Positions 8,240-16,476 of a stretch of DNA of 27,842 nucleotides are shown in pieces. This stretch comes from BS750m-G77 sp043797735. GTDB lineage: Bacteria; Omnitrophota; Gorgyraeia; Gygaellales; Profunditerraquicolaceae. A model generated the notes under the pieces. It saw only the letters and a list, made by a program, of their open reading frames with translations. It was not told the origin of the DNA and ran no database searches. How positions within the stretch are numbered: the first letter of the stretch is position 1; each line of letters opens with the position of its first letter. The stretch spans positions 1 through 27,842 of the forward strand of contig JAZDPH010000042.1 in assembly GCA_043797735.1 (NCBI GenBank), written 5' to 3'. Position numbers and translations under genes: made by a program.

Positions 8240-9171
8240 TATTCTCCCTTAAAGTATTTAACGGTTAGCTTCAGCCCCTGGATAAAATCTATTCCCGGGT
8301 TAAACCCAAGGGTGTCTCTTGCCTTTGATATATCAGCCAGCGTTTTGAATACATCGCCCGGCCGGGCCTCAAGAAAAGAGGGCCGGATATTCCTGTTTAT
8401 TATCAAATTTAGCTGCTCTATCAGCTCTAAAACACTGTAATCTTTGCCGGAGGCGATATTGAAGGCGCCTTCTTTAGCGCCTTCTTTAGCGGCTGCCAGA
8501 ATATTTGCCTCTACCACGTTATCTATATAGGTAAAGTCCCGCGATTGCTTGCCGTTACCGTATACCGGCACAGGTTCTTCTTTAAGCATGCAGTTGATGA
8601 ATTTGGGGATGACTACCGCATATTCGTCGTCTAAGGACTGACGTGGGCCAAAAACATTGAAATAACGCAAAGATACCGTGCTTAAACCGTAATGGCGGGA
8701 GAAAATTCCGCAGTAGTATTCACCGGTCAGCTTGGTTAGGGCATAGGGTGAAATTGGACAGGGAAGAAAACTTTCTTCTTCAGGAAACCTATCCACTTCT
8801 CCGTAGACTGAACTTGAAGAGGCAAAAACAAAACGTTTTACCCTGTTTTCCCTGGCGGCCTGCAGAAGATTAAGCGTGCCTGCGATATTTACTTCGTTGT
8901 ATTCGGCGGGACGAAGCATAGATTTGGGCACGCTGCGCAAGGCTGCCTGGTGCAGTATAACATCAATGCCCCTGGCTGCCTTTAGGCAGGAGTCCTCTGA
9001 ACGTATATCGGCCCTGATTAATTCTATCTTGTCCCTTACGGCGCTTAAATTGCTTTCTTTGCCGCTGGAAAAATTATCCAGCACTCTTACCGAATGCCCC
9101 TTTTTTAGCAGGGCCTCGGTTATGTGCGAACCGATAAAACCGGCCCCGCCGGTAACCAGAAAACTGCTCAT
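8239..9171 (-). CDS. UDP-sugar 4-epimerase (GalE/WbpP-like SDR)
   Basis: 310 residues, extended SDR. The NAD motif GGAGFIGSHI is at about 8-17. SSSSVYGE (about 117-124), the catalytic YALTK (Y-x3-K) and RYFNVFGPRQ are as in UDP-glucose and UDP-N-acetylglucosamine 4-epimerases. Whether the substrate is UDP-Glc or UDP-GlcNAc is not certain. The neighbouring WbpA-like dehydrogenase favours a WbpP-type role toward UDP-GalNAcA (inference). Near 228-236 there is a doubled GAKE from a 12-bp tandem repeat. It overlaps the dehydrogenase gene by 4 nt (ATGA). Confidence 0.85.
   Translation of the reverse strand: MSSFLVTGGAGFIGSHITEALLKKGHSVRVLDNFSSGKESNLSAVRDKIELIRADIRSEDSCLKAARGIDVILHQAALRSVPKSMLRPAEYNEVNIAGTLNLLQAARENRVKRFVFASSSSVYGEVDRFPEEESFLPCPISPYALTKLTGEYYCGIFSRHYGLSTVSLRYFNVFGPRQSLDDEYAVVIPKFINCMLKEEPVPVYGNGKQSRDFTYIDNVVEANILAAAKEGAKEGAFNIASGKDYSVLELIEQLNLIINRNIRPSFLEARPGDVFKTLADISKARDTLGFNPGIDFIQGLKLTVKYFKGE
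8465..8488 (-). repeat. 12-bp tandem duplication in the epimerase gene
   Basis: The unit gcgccttcttta occurs twice back to back and adds four in-frame residues (a doubled GAKE), just before the conserved FNIASG strand. It looks like replication slippage. Confidence 0.9.
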
Positions 9172-10478
9172 AATATAATAACCTTTTTATCCTTGCGCCC
9201 TTTATAGACGTTGCGGGTGTCAAAAATCAGATTGGAATTTTTTAATATAAAGCCGTAATCCACTGCCGAGTGATCCGTAGCGATAATTACGCAATCAAAA
9301 CTCTTTAAGCTTGCACCCTTAAGCCGTATGGAGTTGAGGTTAATATGGTTAATTTTCAGGTAAGGGATAAGCGGGTCAAAATAAGAAACCTCGCCGCACT
9401 TTTTCTGCAAGGACTCTATTATATCAATACTCGGAGACTTACGCAGGTCTTTGATGTCTTTTTTATAAGTTACTCCCGAGACCAGAATCCTGGCATCTTT
9501 TAATTCAACGCCATTGTTCTTTAGGGCGGCCTCTACTCTGTGCGCCACATATTCAGGCATATAGTTGATAATATCCGAGGCCAGTTTTATAAAACGCGAG
9601 CGAAAACCCGCATGCCTTGCCTTCCAGTACAGATAAAGCGGGTCTTTGGGGATGCAGTGGCCGCCAACGCCGGGGCCGGGATAAAAGGGCATAAATCCGA
9701 AGGGCTTGGTAGAGGCGGCATCAATTACCTCCCAAATGTCTATCTTCATCTTATGCGCCATCATCGCCAACTCATCTATCAAGCCGATATTTATCAGGCG
9801 GTAAGTATTCTCCAGGAGTTTAGCGAATTCCGCGGCCCTGGCGGAAGAGACCGGCACAACTTTATCGATTATATTTTCATAAACCAAGACGGCTAAAGCG
9901 GTGGCCTGGGGCGTTAGGCCCCCTACAATTTTGGGAATCTTATTAACCGGGAAGCGCCTGTTGCCGGGGTCTATTCTTTCCGGAGAAAAACTTAAATAAA
10001 AATCCTTATTATGCCTTAGTTTATTTTTTTCTAAAAGAGGTAAAATTACCTCCTCTGTTGTCCCGGGATAGGTGGTGCTTTCTAAAATAATCAAGGCCCC
10101 GGTTTTGATATTGCGGGAAATTTCCTTGACCGCCTGCTTGATGTAGGAGATGTTAGGATGGTATTTTCTCTTAAGCGGCGTAGGCACGCAGATAATAATT
10201 ACGTCGGTATCCTCAAGCGCCTTAAAATCCGCACCGGCCTGGAACCTGCCATTAGAACATATCGCTTTTATGTCTTTATCCGGGATATCAGTGATGTAGG
10301 ACTCTTTTTTTCTGATACACTCAAGCCTCTCTTTATCTATATCCAGGCCCAATACCCTAAAGCCCTTTTTTGCAAACTCCACTGCCAGGGGGAGCCCGAC
10401 GTAGCCTAAGCCCACTACGGCAATCCTGGCCTGTTTTTTCCTGAGTTTATCTTTGAACTCCCGCAGAAAATTCCCCAT
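9168..10478 (-). CDS. wbpA: UDP-N-acetylglucosamine 6-dehydrogenase (WbpA-like)
   Basis: 436-residue nucleotide-sugar dehydrogenase, oxidising the C6 hydroxyl of a UDP-hexose to a carboxylate with two NAD. The Rossmann motif VVGLGYVGLPLA is at about 21-32. LSFSPERIDPGN and KPFGFMPFYPGPGVGGHCIPKDP are the features that separate the WbpA/WecC group from UDP-glucose dehydrogenases, and the second holds the catalytic cysteine (GGHC). A C-terminal UDP-binding domain (VSGVTYKKDIKDLRKSP) is present. UDP-GlcNAc is the most likely substrate, giving UDP-GlcNAcA; a ManNAc-type substrate cannot be excluded. The start overlaps the preceding stop by one base (TAATG). Confidence 0.85.
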   Translation of the reverse strand: MGNFLREFKDKLRKKQARIAVVGLGYVGLPLAVEFAKKGFRVLGLDIDKERLECIRKKESYITDIPDKDIKAICSNGRFQAGADFKALEDTDVIIICVPTPLKRKYHPNISYIKQAVKEISRNIKTGALIILESTTYPGTTEEVILPLLEKNKLRHNKDFYLSFSPERIDPGNRRFPVNKIPKIVGGLTPQATALAVLVYENIIDKVVPVSSARAAEFAKLLENTYRLINIGLIDELAMMAHKMKIDIWEVIDAASTKPFGFMPFYPGPGVGGHCIPKDPLYLYWKARHAGFRSRFIKLASDIINYMPEYVAHRVEAALKNNGVELKDARILVSGVTYKKDIKDLRKSPSIDIIESLQKKCGEVSYFDPLIPYLKINHINLNSIRLKGASLKSFDCVIIATDHSAVDYGFILKNSNLIFDTRNVYKGRKDKKVIIL

Positions 10479-11776
10479 TAAACCCCTCTCCTGCCGACGG
10501 CAACATAGGTAAAGCCAAGCTTCTTAAGCTGAACCGGATCATAAATATTACGGCCGTCGATAATCAGCGGCCTTCTCAAGCTTTTTTTTATCCTCTTAAA
10601 ATCCAGCTCCTTAAATTCGTTCCATTCGGTAACCACCAATAAACAATCAGCGCCCTTGGATGCCTCATATGAATCCTTGCAGAATTTTACATCGGGCAGA
10701 ATACTTTTCGCCTTTTTCATTGCCTGCGGGTCGTAGGCCCTTAAGAACGCCCCCTCCTGCTTTAGGGCATTGATTAAATCCAAAGCAGGCGCGCTGCGTA
10801 TATCGTCGGTATCCGGCTTAAACGCCAATCCCAACACCGCGATTGTCTTGTCTTTGACTATCCACAAATTATCCTTTATTTTCTTCAAGATGACCCTCTT
10901 CTGCTCCTGGTTTATCTTATTTACGCTCCTTAACAATTCAAAATTGTAACCGGCCTTTTCCGAAATGTTAATAAAAGCATCCAGGTCCTTGGGGAAACAG
11001 GAGCCGCCGTAGCCGGCGCCCGCGTTTAAGAAGCTGCGGCCGATCCTTTTATCCAGGCCCATGCCTTCGGCAACCTCCTGGACATCCGCCCCTACCGCAT
11101 CACACAGGCGCGAGATAGCGTTTATAAAAGAAATCTTGGTCGCCAGAAACGCGTTGGAGGCGTGTTTTATTAATTCCGCGGATTTAATATTGGTAACCAC
11201 CATCGGCGCATTCAACGGTTTGTATAAATTTAAGAGCGCCTCCTTTGCCCTCTTTGACTCAACACCGATGACAATCCTGTCCGGATGCATAAAATCATTT
11301 ATAGCAGAGCCCTCTCTTAAGAATTCCGGGTTTGAGGCAACGTCGAAGCTGACCTTGCGCCTGATATAGGTAGCGATAGTATGCTCTACCCATTTACCCG
11401 TCTCAACCGGCACGGTAGACTTTTCTACAATCAGGCGGTATCCAGTCATGTTTATCGCTATGTTACGCGCCACATTTTCAATGCCGGTAAGGTCTGCCTC
11501 GCCGTTTTCCAGAGGAGGGGTCCCTACGGCGATAAAAATAATGTCGCTGGACTTAACCGCGTCCTTAATGCTGGAAATGAAACTTAATCTTTTTCTTTTG
11601 ATATTACTTATAATCAATTCTTCCAGGCCCGGTTCAAATATCGGAATAATGCCTTTTTTCAGGACGGCTATTTTTTTAACGTCGCTATCCACGCAGATAA
11701 CTTTATTGCCTAACTCCGCAAGGCAGGAGCCGCTAACCAATCCTACATAACCGGAGCCGATAATCGCGATATTCAT
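10478..11776 (-). CDS. ugd: UDP-glucose 6-dehydrogenase
   Basis: 432 residues, converting UDP-glucose to UDP-glucuronate. Rossmann motif IIGSGYVGLVSGSCLAE is at about 5-21, FIAVGTPP at about 76-83 and NPEFLREGSAINDF at about 150-163. The catalytic cysteine is in GAGYGGSCFPKD, and the C-terminal UDP-binding domain begins with LGLAFKPDTDDIRSAP. This set matches Ugd/TuaD, distinct from the WbpA-like neighbour. The two dehydrogenases side by side suggest that two different uronic acids are made. It lies 5 nt after lptD. Confidence 0.93.
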   Translation of the reverse strand: MNIAIIGSGYVGLVSGSCLAELGNKVICVDSDVKKIAVLKKGIIPIFEPGLEELIISNIKRKRLSFISSIKDAVKSSDIIFIAVGTPPLENGEADLTGIENVARNIAINMTGYRLIVEKSTVPVETGKWVEHTIATYIRRKVSFDVASNPEFLREGSAINDFMHPDRIVIGVESKRAKEALLNLYKPLNAPMVVTNIKSAELIKHASNAFLATKISFINAISRLCDAVGADVQEVAEGMGLDKRIGRSFLNAGAGYGGSCFPKDLDAFINISEKAGYNFELLRSVNKINQEQKRVILKKIKDNLWIVKDKTIAVLGLAFKPDTDDIRSAPALDLINALKQEGAFLRAYDPQAMKKAKSILPDVKFCKDSYEASKGADCLLVVTEWNEFKELDFKRIKKSLRRPLIIDGRNIYDPVQLKKLGFTYVAVGRRGV

Positions 11777-11781
11777 TTTTA

Positions 11782-14172
11782 TTATCCTGTGTTGGGCTCG
11801 GAGTACGAGCCGGGTTTTGGCTGATGGTAAATCTGGTTGTAGTCAAATTCCATCTCAGGGAATGCCTTAATCCTGAACAGCAGCCAAACCTGCTTACTTA
11901 CGCCCTGCGTTACATTATAGGTAAGATCCATCTCCCAGCAATGGAAATCCCTGCTAATGGTATACTCCTGCTCTCTCAGGCCGCTTTTTATTGTGGGGGT
12001 CTTTGAAAATTGACGCCGATGATACAGGTAAAATTTCCATTTGGGGTTAAAGCGCCATTTCACGGCATAAGTCATGGCATTACCGCCTTTTTTTTCGTAA
12101 CGCTCGCCTATGCCTAAGAAGCGGTCTTTGCCGAAATCAAATTCGAAGTTAACATTGCCGTTAACAAAATTATTATAATTTTTGTCCTCGGTATTTCCGG
12201 AATGCTTATAAGTAGTGTCGCTTACAACCCTTAGCCAGGAATAAGGCAAGAGTTCTAAATTAAAGAGAATATCCGAAAAACTGCTGCCGCGCTTATCGCC
12301 CCCCTTGGGCTTAAAGGTATAAGGAGCGCTGACCCTAAAATCAACTATGTCTACGCTGGCGCCCTGCCTCTTAGTCTGTAATTTATTGGATAATTCTAAT
12401 GCTGCCACCTGGCTTGTCCCGTTAATGCTATCAATGCCTTCAATCTGTTTGATTTTACTGCTCGGGACTGTCGGGGTATGCTGATAAGAATAAGCGATTG
12501 TCGGGGTAATAACGTGCCTTAACCTGTTTATATCCATGCCTAAAAAATTAGACTTAATATCAAAGAGCCGGTAAAACTTCGTGCTCATATTGGCGCCGCT
12601 GTAAAAAACGGTCCTGAAGAGGCTGGCTGAACCGTAGACATCCTGATTATAATAAGTCTCCTGGAGCTTTACATAGGGATTGAATTCTATAAAGGCCACC
12701 TTTAGCGGAAAGGTCATCTGCGGAACGGTATCAAATCTGATCGAGCTTACTTCCGGTAAATCCACTGAACCGACAGGGGGTTTTTTATTGAGGCCGGCGA
12801 AACTGCTGGTATTGCTAATATAAAAGTTAGTTCCTCCAAGCTGCAAGTTAGGCATGCTGTATGTTATTTCCGGTAATTTATTTAACTGGTCATACCAGTG
12901 ATTAATCCGTTTCTGCAGATATACATCAAAGCTTGAATAGGCAAAACTATGGTGGAATTGGGCGTAAGTTAACGGCTCTGTATCTTTTTCGTATTCGCGT
13001 AAAAAATACTGTTTTAAGAAACCATCTTCGGTGGAATCGAAATTTATATCGTTTTTTCTCTTCCTGTCTAAAACTTTAACAAACTCGGCGGTAAAATCCG
13101 TATAAGTCGCGATAGTCCACTTATGCCGCCAGCGGGTAAGCGCTCTTTGAAATTCGGTATTAGGGGCATCCATTGGCTCAAAATCTTTCGGGTCTTCCTC
13201 CGTATAATAATATTTAATATCGCCCTTGCCAAGGGCCGGGCTGTTATAATTAAAACCATACCCGTAAGCAAATCCAAGTTTATCACGATAATCAACCTGC
13301 AGCCTGCCGTTAAGATTTTCATTAAGGTTGCATCTCCAGGTGGTAAGCATAAAACCGCCCCACTCTTTTTTACTTCCGGGAACTATCTGGACATGCATCA
13401 GGGGATCCTTGAGGCTATGGTTATATTGCGGTATAGACATAAGGGGAACATCGCCCAGGTAAAAGGTATCGCCTTTTGTCTGTATTTTATCATTAGGGAA
13501 ATAATTAACCTCTTTTACGCCTATGTGGTAATGCGGATGGTCAAAACTGCAGGTGCCAATAGACCCTTTCTTGATAATGAATTCATCGGGCCCGGGTTTC
13601 TCTATCCTCTCTGCCTTGCCGAAATAAGGGTTAGACCTGAATTGCGCGTCAATAATAACCCCGGCTTGAGTTTCGAAATTATAGGTTATCTTACTGCCCT
13701 CTTTAACGCCTTGGCCATCATGGAGCCGGGCATTACCCTCGGCCTCCGCGTCTTTGGTTTCGGTATTGATAACCATCCTCTGGCAGGTCAGCTTTGAGCC
13801 CTTATAATCCACCTCTACATTGCCCGTAGCAATGACATCCTTGGTATTGGCGGAATATTCAATTTTGTCGGCATTGACCACTATCGGCTGTTTGGCCTCG
13901 GCTTCGTCCTCGGCCTCAATTACGGATAAAGGCTCAATGCTTTCCGCGGCCAGAGGTTCTATTCTATTGGATTTTGGGGCAACAGCCGCTTCGGTCTCCC
14001 TGCGGGCTTCGGCAATTTCTTCGTCTTGCGCAAGAAAAGCAAAGTCAGGGCCACCCCCCTCGCTAACGGGCACGGCTTTATCTTCCTGGGCATACAATAG
14101 CCCCGGATTAAATAATACAAAAAAGCCGCAGAGGATAACAGATAAATAAAAGAAACGCCTGCCTTTAGCCAC
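11782..14172 (-). CDS. lptD: LPS-assembly outer membrane protein LptD
   Basis: 796 residues. The beta-barrel that inserts lipopolysaccharide into the outer leaflet. A signal peptide (basic MAKGRRFF, hydrophobic 8-22, likely cut after LLYA at 28) precedes an acidic linker. An OstA/LptA-like beta-jellyroll follows from about 95 (VVNADKIEYSANTKDVIATG) to about 250, and then a long barrel domain rich in alternating aromatic strands up to a C-terminal acidic/polar tail. Mature cysteines lie in LTCQR, GTCSF, WRCNL and HCWEM. Four cysteines recall the disulfide-bonded E. coli protein, but their pairing cannot be read. The start is GTG at 14172, overlapping the ROK kinase TAG by one base. No lptE is seen nearby. 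The presence of lptD implies an LPS-bearing diderm. Confidence 0.93.
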   Translation of the reverse strand: MAKGRRFFYLSVILCGFFVLFNPGLLYAQEDKAVPVSEGGGPDFAFLAQDEEIAEARRETEAAVAPKSNRIEPLAAESIEPLSVIEAEDEAEAKQPIVVNADKIEYSANTKDVIATGNVEVDYKGSKLTCQRMVINTETKDAEAEGNARLHDGQGVKEGSKITYNFETQAGVIIDAQFRSNPYFGKAERIEKPGPDEFIIKKGSIGTCSFDHPHYHIGVKEVNYFPNDKIQTKGDTFYLGDVPLMSIPQYNHSLKDPLMHVQIVPGSKKEWGGFMLTTWRCNLNENLNGRLQVDYRDKLGFAYGYGFNYNSPALGKGDIKYYYTEEDPKDFEPMDAPNTEFQRALTRWRHKWTIATYTDFTAEFVKVLDRKRKNDINFDSTEDGFLKQYFLREYEKDTEPLTYAQFHHSFAYSSFDVYLQKRINHWYDQLNKLPEITYSMPNLQLGGTNFYISNTSSFAGLNKKPPVGSVDLPEVSSIRFDTVPQMTFPLKVAFIEFNPYVKLQETYYNQDVYGSASLFRTVFYSGANMSTKFYRLFDIKSNFLGMDINRLRHVITPTIAYSYQHTPTVPSSKIKQIEGIDSINGTSQVAALELSNKLQTKRQGASVDIVDFRVSAPYTFKPKGGDKRGSSFSDILFNLELLPYSWLRVVSDTTYKHSGNTEDKNYNNFVNGNVNFEFDFGKDRFLGIGERYEKKGGNAMTYAVKWRFNPKWKFYLYHRRQFSKTPTIKSGLREQEYTISRDFHCWEMDLTYNVTQGVSKQVWLLFRIKAFPEMEFDYNQIYHQPKPGSYSEPNTG

Positions 14173-15104
14173 TATAGGTTCCCTGCCTCCTTAACCGATA
14201 TTGCCCCGCCAATTAAGCCGGCATCGTTTGCCAACCTTGCCCTGAATACCTTAACATGCCGGGAGGCTACCTTCATCGCGCGCCTTTGAATAGTCTCTTT
14301 TACCTTCTTGAATAATATATTACCGGCATTGGCAACGCCCCCGCCTATAATAACGGCGTCCAGGTTAAGCAAATTAACCGCGCAAACCAGCGCTATCCCC
14401 AGGCGCTCCGCGGCCTCAAGCCAAATCCTGCGCGCCTTAGGATTCCCTTTCCTGGCTAATAAACTCAACTCCTCAAGCCTGATACGCCGCTTGAATATTT
14501 TACGGGCCTCCCGCAGGATTCTCTCGTTGCCGATATAGGCCTCAAGGCAGGCAATCCCCCCGCAATTACAGCGCGGCCCTTTTTCATTTATCGGCAGGTG
14601 CCCTATTTCACCGGCGGCGTTATTCGCCCCCCGGTAAAACTTGCCGTTAATTATAATACCGCCGCCGACACCCGTGCCCAAAGTCAGGCATAAAGAATTC
14701 TTAAACCCTCTTGCCGCGCCACAGGCCAATTCGGCAATAGCCATCAAATTTACGTCGTTATCAAGATATACCGGGAATCCTAACTTTTTCTTTAATATAG
14801 CGGCAAGCTTAACTTCTCTCCAACCGGGGATATTAGGCAGGAAATGAACTATTCCTTTTCGCGCGTCAACCGGCCCGGGCAGGCCTATACCCAGCCCGAG
14901 GATATCTTTTTTTTGCAGCCTCGCTTCGCTGATTATCCTTCCGGCGCAGGCAGTAATTGCCGCAACCAGAGCCTCTTTGTCCTGAAACTTCTTGGTGTTT
15001 AAGACTATCCGCTTCTTGATTGCATACCTTAAATCTAAGACAGCGGCCTTCAAATTTGTGCCGCCTACGTCAATAGCCAGGATAAATTTCTTGCTCATAT
15101 TCAC
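14172..15104 (-). CDS. ROK family glucokinase/sugar kinase
   Basis: 310 residues. The ATP motif DVGGTNLKAAVLD is at about 11-23, and LGLGIGLPGPVD is near 75. The sugar-binding GEIGHLPIN and the zinc-binding CNCGGIACLEAYI are the signatures of ROK kinases. ROK proteins without an N-terminal helix-turn-helix, as here, are sugar kinases rather than repressors. Glucose is the usual substrate, N-acetylmannosamine and others are possible. Glucose 6-phosphate could feed UDP-glucose for the downstream ugd. The frame opens with GTG 15104; ATG at 15098 two codons in is equally possible, and neither has a ribosome binding site. Intergenic 15105-15173 before it has no convincing promoter. Confidence 0.88.
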   Translation of the reverse strand: MNMSKKFILAIDVGGTNLKAAVLDLRYAIKKRIVLNTKKFQDKEALVAAITACAGRIISEARLQKKDILGLGIGLPGPVDARKGIVHFLPNIPGWREVKLAAILKKKLGFPVYLDNDVNLMAIAELACGAARGFKNSLCLTLGTGVGGGIIINGKFYRGANNAAGEIGHLPINEKGPRCNCGGIACLEAYIGNERILREARKIFKRRIRLEELSLLARKGNPKARRIWLEAAERLGIALVCAVNLLNLDAVIIGGGVANAGNILFKKVKETIQRRAMKVASRHVKVFRARLANDAGLIGGAISVKEAGNL

Positions 15105-15173
15105 AATAGATTATCACAAAATTTATGACGGGGCAAGCAATAATAAGGTAAGCAGGAGCGGCGGGTTTGAGAT

Positions 15174-16277
15174 TTATACAATTGTCTCTTCGCTGTCTTT
15201 ATCAAAAAAATGCACCTTGCTCATATCAAAAACCAGGTCCATCTCCTGATTGACCTTCGGCCGGTCGTGGGCGCCTACGCGCGCAATAAAGTTGTGAAGG
15301 CCGGTATTTAGATAGAGGTAAACCTCCGAGCCCATCGGCTCGTATACTTCGCATCTTGCCCTTACGGTATTCTCCGGAGGGGCAACGGTGACAAATAACT
15401 TATCGTATATATCTTCGGAGCGGATTCCGAAAGTTACCTCCTTGCCGGCATAAGGCTCCATCTTGGCGCGCATCTGTTCTACTAACTTCACGCAGATTTT
15501 TCCTTCGTCAAAAAATATCCGCCCTTCTTTTTTGATAATCTTGCCGCGCATAAAGTTCATCGGCGGAGAACCGATAAAACTGGCGACAAATTTATTCTTG
15601 GGGCAGTCATAGGTGGTCAGGGGGTCGCTTACCTGCTGGAGTATGCCGTCCTTCATTACCGCTATCTTATCACCCATAGTCATAGCCTCAACCTGGTCAT
15701 GGGTAACGTATATAATTGTCGTCTGAAGCCGCAAATGCAGTTTGCGGATCTCGGTGCGCATCTGCACCCGCATCTTCGCGTCAAGGTTGCTTAGGGGTTC
15801 GTCAAATAAAAATACCATGGGTTTTCTTACGATCGCCCTGCCCACGGCCACCCGCTGGCGCTCCCCTCCGGAAAGCTGCCGGGGCTTGCGCTCCAAGAGC
15901 CGCCGAATCCCCAGTATATCGGCGGCTTCGTTTACGCGCTGGATAATTTCCGGCTTATGCATGCGCCGCAGCCGCAGGCCAAAAGCCATATTCTCAAATA
16001 CCGTCATATGCGGATAAATAGCATAATTCTGAAAAACCATGGCGATATCCCGGTCTTTTGCCGGAACATCATTGACCAGTTTGTTGCCGATATAGATATT
16101 CCCTTCGCTGATCTCCTCCAGCCCCGCGATCATCCTTAAGGTCGTGGATTTCCCGCAGCCCGAAGGCCCGACCAAAACCATAAACTCCTTATTTTCTACC
16201 CCAAGGCTTACCCTGTCAACAGCCTTGATGTTACCTGCGAAAAATTTTGATACCTCTCTTAGGCTTACCTGTGCCAT
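15174..16277 (-). CDS. Sugar-type ABC transporter ATP-binding protein (MalK/UgpC/MsmX-like)
   Basis: 367 residues. The ATPase domain is complete: Walker A GPSGCGKSTT at about 37-46, Q-loop VFQNYAIYP, signature LSGGERQRVA, Walker B VFLFDEPLSNLD and switch histidine in THDQ. A C-terminal OB-fold/TOBE regulatory region (from about 235) is typical of carbohydrate importers of the CUT1 class and, in MsmX-like proteins, of shared ATPases serving several permeases. No permease or binding protein is encoded in this window, so it is likely such a shared subunit (inference). A strong ribosome binding site (AGGAG, 6 nt before ATG) supports the start. It is the first gene after the promoter at 16449-16476, with a leader of about 165 nt. 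Confidence 0.92.
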   Translation of the reverse strand: MAQVSLREVSKFFAGNIKAVDRVSLGVENKEFMVLVGPSGCGKSTTLRMIAGLEEISEGNIYIGNKLVNDVPAKDRDIAMVFQNYAIYPHMTVFENMAFGLRLRRMHKPEIIQRVNEAADILGIRRLLERKPRQLSGGERQRVAVGRAIVRKPMVFLFDEPLSNLDAKMRVQMRTEIRKLHLRLQTTIIYVTHDQVEAMTMGDKIAVMKDGILQQVSDPLTTYDCPKNKFVASFIGSPPMNFMRGKIIKKEGRIFFDEGKICVKLVEQMRAKMEPYAGKEVTFGIRSEDIYDKLFVTVAPPENTVRARCEVYEPMGSEVYLYLNTGLHNFIARVGAHDRPKVNQEMDLVFDMSKVHFFDKDSEETIV

Positions 16278-16292
16278 ACTTTTCTCCTAACG

Positions 16293-16384
16293 CGTCATTG
16301 CGACCCCGAGCAAAGCGAGGGGGAAGCAATCTCTAAATGGATTGCTTCGTCGTCCCGCCTTCGGCGGGACTCCTCGCAATGACG
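16293..16384. repeat. Three-hairpin palindromic repeat (REP-like)
   Basis: Outer arms of 11 bases are perfect inverted copies: cgtcattgcga at 16293-16303 and tcgcaatgacg at 16374-16384. Inside are three smaller hairpins: CCCC/GGGG (16304-16322), gaagcaatc/gattgcttc (16323-16348), and gtcccgcc-ttc-ggcgggac (16352-16370). The folded form is a clover-like four-way junction. The cattgcgag...gaagcaatc theme resembles repeats I recall scattered in several bacterial groups, but I could not check this. It lies in the leader between the promoter and the ABC ATPase gene. Confidence 0.85.
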
Positions 16385-16448
16385 TATAATGGTATTGCGA
16401 CACAGTCTGAATGACATCTGCGTGTATCTGCGTTAAATCGAACTTATT

Positions 16449-16476
16449 ATTATATCCTGTTAAGCCAAATAGTCAA
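16449..16476 (-). promoter_or_regulatory. Sigma-70 promoter for the ABC-ROK-lptD-sugar gene unit
   Basis: Minus strand TTGACT (16476-16471), a 16-nt spacer, then a perfect TATAAT (16454-16449). The -35 box lies in the last codons of accD and the spacer covers its stop. Transcription should begin near 16442, which leaves a leader of about 165 nt with the three-hairpin repeat. Confidence 0.8.

Noticed and set aside
13123..13797. 224-codon plus-strand open frame inside lptD
   Set aside because: Antisense shadow of lptD without motif or ribosome binding site.
15108..15136. Possible promoter before the ROK kinase (TTGCCC with TAATCT at 17 nt or GATAAT at 15 nt)
   Set aside because: Each option fails in either box match or spacing, and the gene is close enough to be read from the upstream promoter.
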